A stretch of 15,127 nucleotides of DNA. Origin: Anaerolineales bacterium. GTDB taxonomy: Bacteria; Chloroflexota; Anaerolineae; B4-G1; DUEL01. Under the pieces are notes generated by a model. That model ran no database searches, was not told where the DNA came from, and worked only from the letters and a program-made list of their open reading frames with translations. Every line of letters starts with the position of its first letter. The stretch's first letter is position 1. The translations under genes and the position numbers were made by a program. The stretch spans positions 1-15,127 of the forward strand of contig DQUX01000070.1 of assembly GCA_015662065.1 (NCBI GenBank), given 5' to 3'. Of the stretch, positions 13,152 to 15,127 are shown piece by piece.

Positions 13152-14303
13152 ATGATCCGAGAAGTCGCCATCGTGGGGGTGGGGTGGAGTCCCTTCCGCT
13201 CTATCACCCCCGACATCTCGTACAAAGAGATGATGTACGAGGCCGCCGTCCGCGCCTACGAGGACGCCGGGATCGATCCCCGCCGGGACGTGGATAGTTT
13301 CGTCACTGTGGCGGAGGACTTCAACGAGGGAACCAGTATCTTCGACGAGTACGTGCCGGACCAACTGGGTGCGCTCCACCGACCGGTGCAGACCATCACC
13401 GGCGACGGCATCCATGGCATCGCGGCGGCGGTGATGCAGATTCTCACCGGTCAGTTCGACGTCGTCGTCGTCGAGAGCCACAGCAAAGCCTCCAACGTCC
13501 TCACCCTCCCCCACATCATCGCCTACGCTATGGACCCTGTCTTCAACCGCCCCCTGGCCGCCCATCCCTACTTCATCGCCGGGATGGAGATGCGGCGGTA
13601 CCTGGCGGAGACGGGGACCCCTCTGGAGGCCTGCGCCCAGGTGGCGGTCAAGAACCGGGGGAACGCGCTCTTCAACCCCCTGGCCGGCTACGGCACCGAT
13701 CTGACGATCGACGACGTGCTGGCGTCGGAGCCCATCGCCGAGCCGCTCACCCGTCTGGCCTGCGCCGACCACGCCGACGGGGCGGTGGTGATGGTGCTGG
13801 CCTCAGGGGAGACCGCCCGCGCCCTCACCGATAAGCCCATCTGGGTGCGCGGCATCGGCTGGGCCAACGACACCTTCTGGCTGGAAAGCCGGTCCTGGGG
13901 CCAGGCCGGGTACGCCTACCTGGCCGGGCAGATGGCCTACCGTACCGCCGGGATCCAGAGCCCCCGGGCGGCGATCGACTTCGCCGAGGTGGACGACACC
14001 TTCGCCTATAAGGAATTGCAGCACCTGGAGGCGCTGGGGCTCTGCAGGCCGGGCGAGGCGGGGCCCTGGACCCTGGAGGGGGGCACGGCGATGAGCGGGG
14101 AGTTCCCGGTGAACCCCTCCGGTGGGGCCCTGGGTGAGGGGCACCTGCTGGATTGCACCGGCCTGGCCCGCGCGTTGGAGGTGGTGCTGCAACTGCGGGG
14201 CGAGGCCGGCCCGCGGCAGATCGAGGATGCCGAGGTCGGATTGGCCTTCGGCTGGCGGGGCGTGCCCACCACCAGCGGCGCGGCCGTGGTGCTCAGCAAC
14301 TGA
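13152..14303 (+). CDS. SCPx-type thiolase-superfamily protein lacking the nucleophilic cysteine
   Basis: The 383-residue protein opens with MIREVAIVGVGWSPFR, the standard thiolase N-terminus. The C-terminal half has the SCPx-thiolase order: IDFAEVDDTFAYKELQHLEALGLC (275-298), FPVNPSGGALGEGH (318-331), DCTGLARALEVVLQLRGEAG (334-353) and RQIEDAEVGLAFGWRG. At the place where thiolases have the acylated cysteine (C-x-S-G after the second strand), it has TGDGIHGIAAA (83-93), with no cysteine. The GHP motif is GHL (330-332). Classical Claisen condensation or thiolysis through an acyl-cysteine is therefore unlikely; an aldolase-like or structural-partner role is more plausible. The next gene, 11 bases downstream, is a paralogue, so the two probably form a heteromer. 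Thiolase-like pairs of this class often work with DUF35 OB-fold proteins, which may lie beyond the window. Confidence 0.88.
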   Translation: MIREVAIVGVGWSPFRSITPDISYKEMMYEAAVRAYEDAGIDPRRDVDSFVTVAEDFNEGTSIFDEYVPDQLGALHRPVQTITGDGIHGIAAAVMQILTGQFDVVVVESHSKASNVLTLPHIIAYAMDPVFNRPLAAHPYFIAGMEMRRYLAETGTPLEACAQVAVKNRGNALFNPLAGYGTDLTIDDVLASEPIAEPLTRLACADHADGAVVMVLASGETARALTDKPIWVRGIGWANDTFWLESRSWGQAGYAYLAGQMAYRTAGIQSPRAAIDFAEVDDTFAYKELQHLEALGLCRPGEAGPWTLEGGTAMSGEFPVNPSGGALGEGHLLDCTGLARALEVVLQLRGEAGPRQIEDAEVGLAFGWRGVPTTSGAAVVLSN

Positions 14304-14314
14304 GGAGGCAGACG

Positions 14315-15127
14315 ATGGGTCGAGATCGAGTTGCAGTCGTCGGCGCGGGGATGACCAAGTTCGTCCGCCGCGCCCAGGAGACGGCCAAGGAGCTGGCCTG
14401 GGAGGCGGCCAGCAAGGCGCTGGAGTCCTGTGAACTGACCCTGGACGACATCGACGCCGTCATCGTGGATACCGCGCCGGAGGCCTTCGACGGCGTCCAT
14501 ATGAACAGCGAGTACCTCTCCGACGGGGCCGGCGGTTGGGGCAAGCCGGTCATCCGCGGCTACGTCGGCGGCGGCACAGGGGTCTTCGCCGCCATCCAGG
14601 GCTGGTACCACGTCGCCAGCGGTCTCTTCGACACCGTCCTGGTGGTCTGCGAAGAGAAGATGTCCTCCTGCCAGCCCCACCCCCAGGGGGCCTTTCTCAC
14701 CATCTTTGACCACACCACCGAGCGGCCGCTGAAGCCCAACCTCCTCTGGATCTTCGCCCTGGAGATGAACGCCTATATGAGTCGGTACGGGCTGGATAAG
14801 CGGGACATCGCCCTGGTGTCGGTGAAAAACAAACGGAACGCCGCCGACCACCCGGCGGCCCTCCTGGGCGACCCCGACATCACCGTCGAGGACATCCTGA
14901 ACACCGAGGTGCTGGCCTGGCCGGTGCAGCGGGGGGACGTGAGCCCCATCAGCGACGGGGCGGTGGCGCTGGTGATGTGCGCCGAGCACGTCGCCCGCCG
15001 CGTCACCGACAAGCCGGTCTGGGTGGAAGGGGTAGGCTGGAGCCTGGACACCGCCTACTGGACCAACCGTGATCTCTCCTACCCGGTGTACGTGGAGGAG
15101 GCAGCCCGGATGGCCTACAAGATGGCC
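14315..15127 (+). CDS. Second SCPx-type thiolase-superfamily protein, 3' end outside window
   Basis: The frame is open from ATG 14315 to the window end (271 codons seen). It starts MGRDRVAVVGAGMTKFVRR, a thiolase N-terminus, then continues with LTLDDIDAVIVDTAPEAFDG, FDTVLVVCEEKMS (105-117), LDKRDIALVSVKNKRNAADHP (160-180) and SPISDGAVALVMCAEHVAR (210-228). Its WVEGVGWSLDTAYW matches WVRGIGWANDTFWL of the preceding gene, showing paralogy. The active-site cysteine position reads VGGGTGVFAA (84-93), so the nucleophile is missing here too; cysteines at 112 and 119 lie elsewhere. AGGAGG (14303-14308), overlapping the upstream stop, is six bases before the start, so the two genes form a tight operon. 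The C-terminal histidine and second-cysteine motifs are outside the window. Confidence 0.88.
   Translation, partial: MGRDRVAVVGAGMTKFVRRAQETAKELAWEAASKALESCELTLDDIDAVIVDTAPEAFDGVHMNSEYLSDGAGGWGKPVIRGYVGGGTGVFAAIQGWYHVASGLFDTVLVVCEEKMSSCQPHPQGAFLTIFDHTTERPLKPNLLWIFALEMNAYMSRYGLDKRDIALVSVKNKRNAADHPAALLGDPDITVEDILNTEVLAWPVQRGDVSPISDGAVALVMCAEHVARRVTDKPVWVEGVGWSLDTAYWTNRDLSYPVYVEEAARMAYKMA

Overview
The window looks like chromosomal DNA of a GC-rich bacterium. Gene content and style (a lamin-tail-domain protein, SCPx-type thiolase-like pairs, a HerA/Mre11 pair, a SLC45/SUC-like MFS permease, degenerate short-period repeats in spacers) suggest a Chloroflexota lineage such as Anaerolineae. This is inference; no rRNA or marker gene is present to confirm it. 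Promoters are of the ordinary sigma-70 type and Shine-Dalgarno (SD) sequences are strong. No phage, insertion sequence, tRNA, rRNA or CRISPR array was seen.

Layout. At 3-314 (+) is the 3' end of a gene whose product ends in a lamin-tail domain. It converges on a long run of minus-strand genes (12261 down to 489), and the convergent spacer holds palindromic REP-like repeats. Read in transcription order, the minus-strand run has three blocks. (i) herA-like ATPase (12261-10576) then an Mre11/SbcD-like nuclease (10544-9309): a DNA-end-processing pair with a sigma-70 promoter and a 16-bp perfect palindrome in the leader. (ii) An iron operon with a consensus promoter and a Fur box over the start site: fur, feoA, feoB, a YibE/F membrane protein, a small four-cysteine FeoC-like protein, a cobalamin adenosyltransferase and an MBL-fold hydrolase (9135 down to 3493). 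feoA/feoB and feoB/yibEF have overlapping stop and start codons. (iii) A UPF0173 metallo-hydrolase driven by a near-perfect promoter, then an unrecognised acidic protein with a TTG start, translationally coupled to an MFS transporter (3221 down to 489).

Right of herA the strand switches. A decayed alpha/beta-hydrolase gene (12431-12974) has lost its middle and is frameshifted. It is followed by two adjacent thiolase-superfamily genes (13152-14303, and 14315 to the window end). Both lack the usual active-site cysteine, so they probably act as a paired non-classical thiolase or aldolase-like enzyme.

The most unusual structure is a set of five degenerate repeats with exact periods of 7 or 8 bp. 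Each has a different consensus, and each sits in a spacer between same-strand genes (or in front of thiolase gene 1) at or just upstream of the ribosome-binding site of the next gene. Two of them run into coding sequence and encode protein termini.
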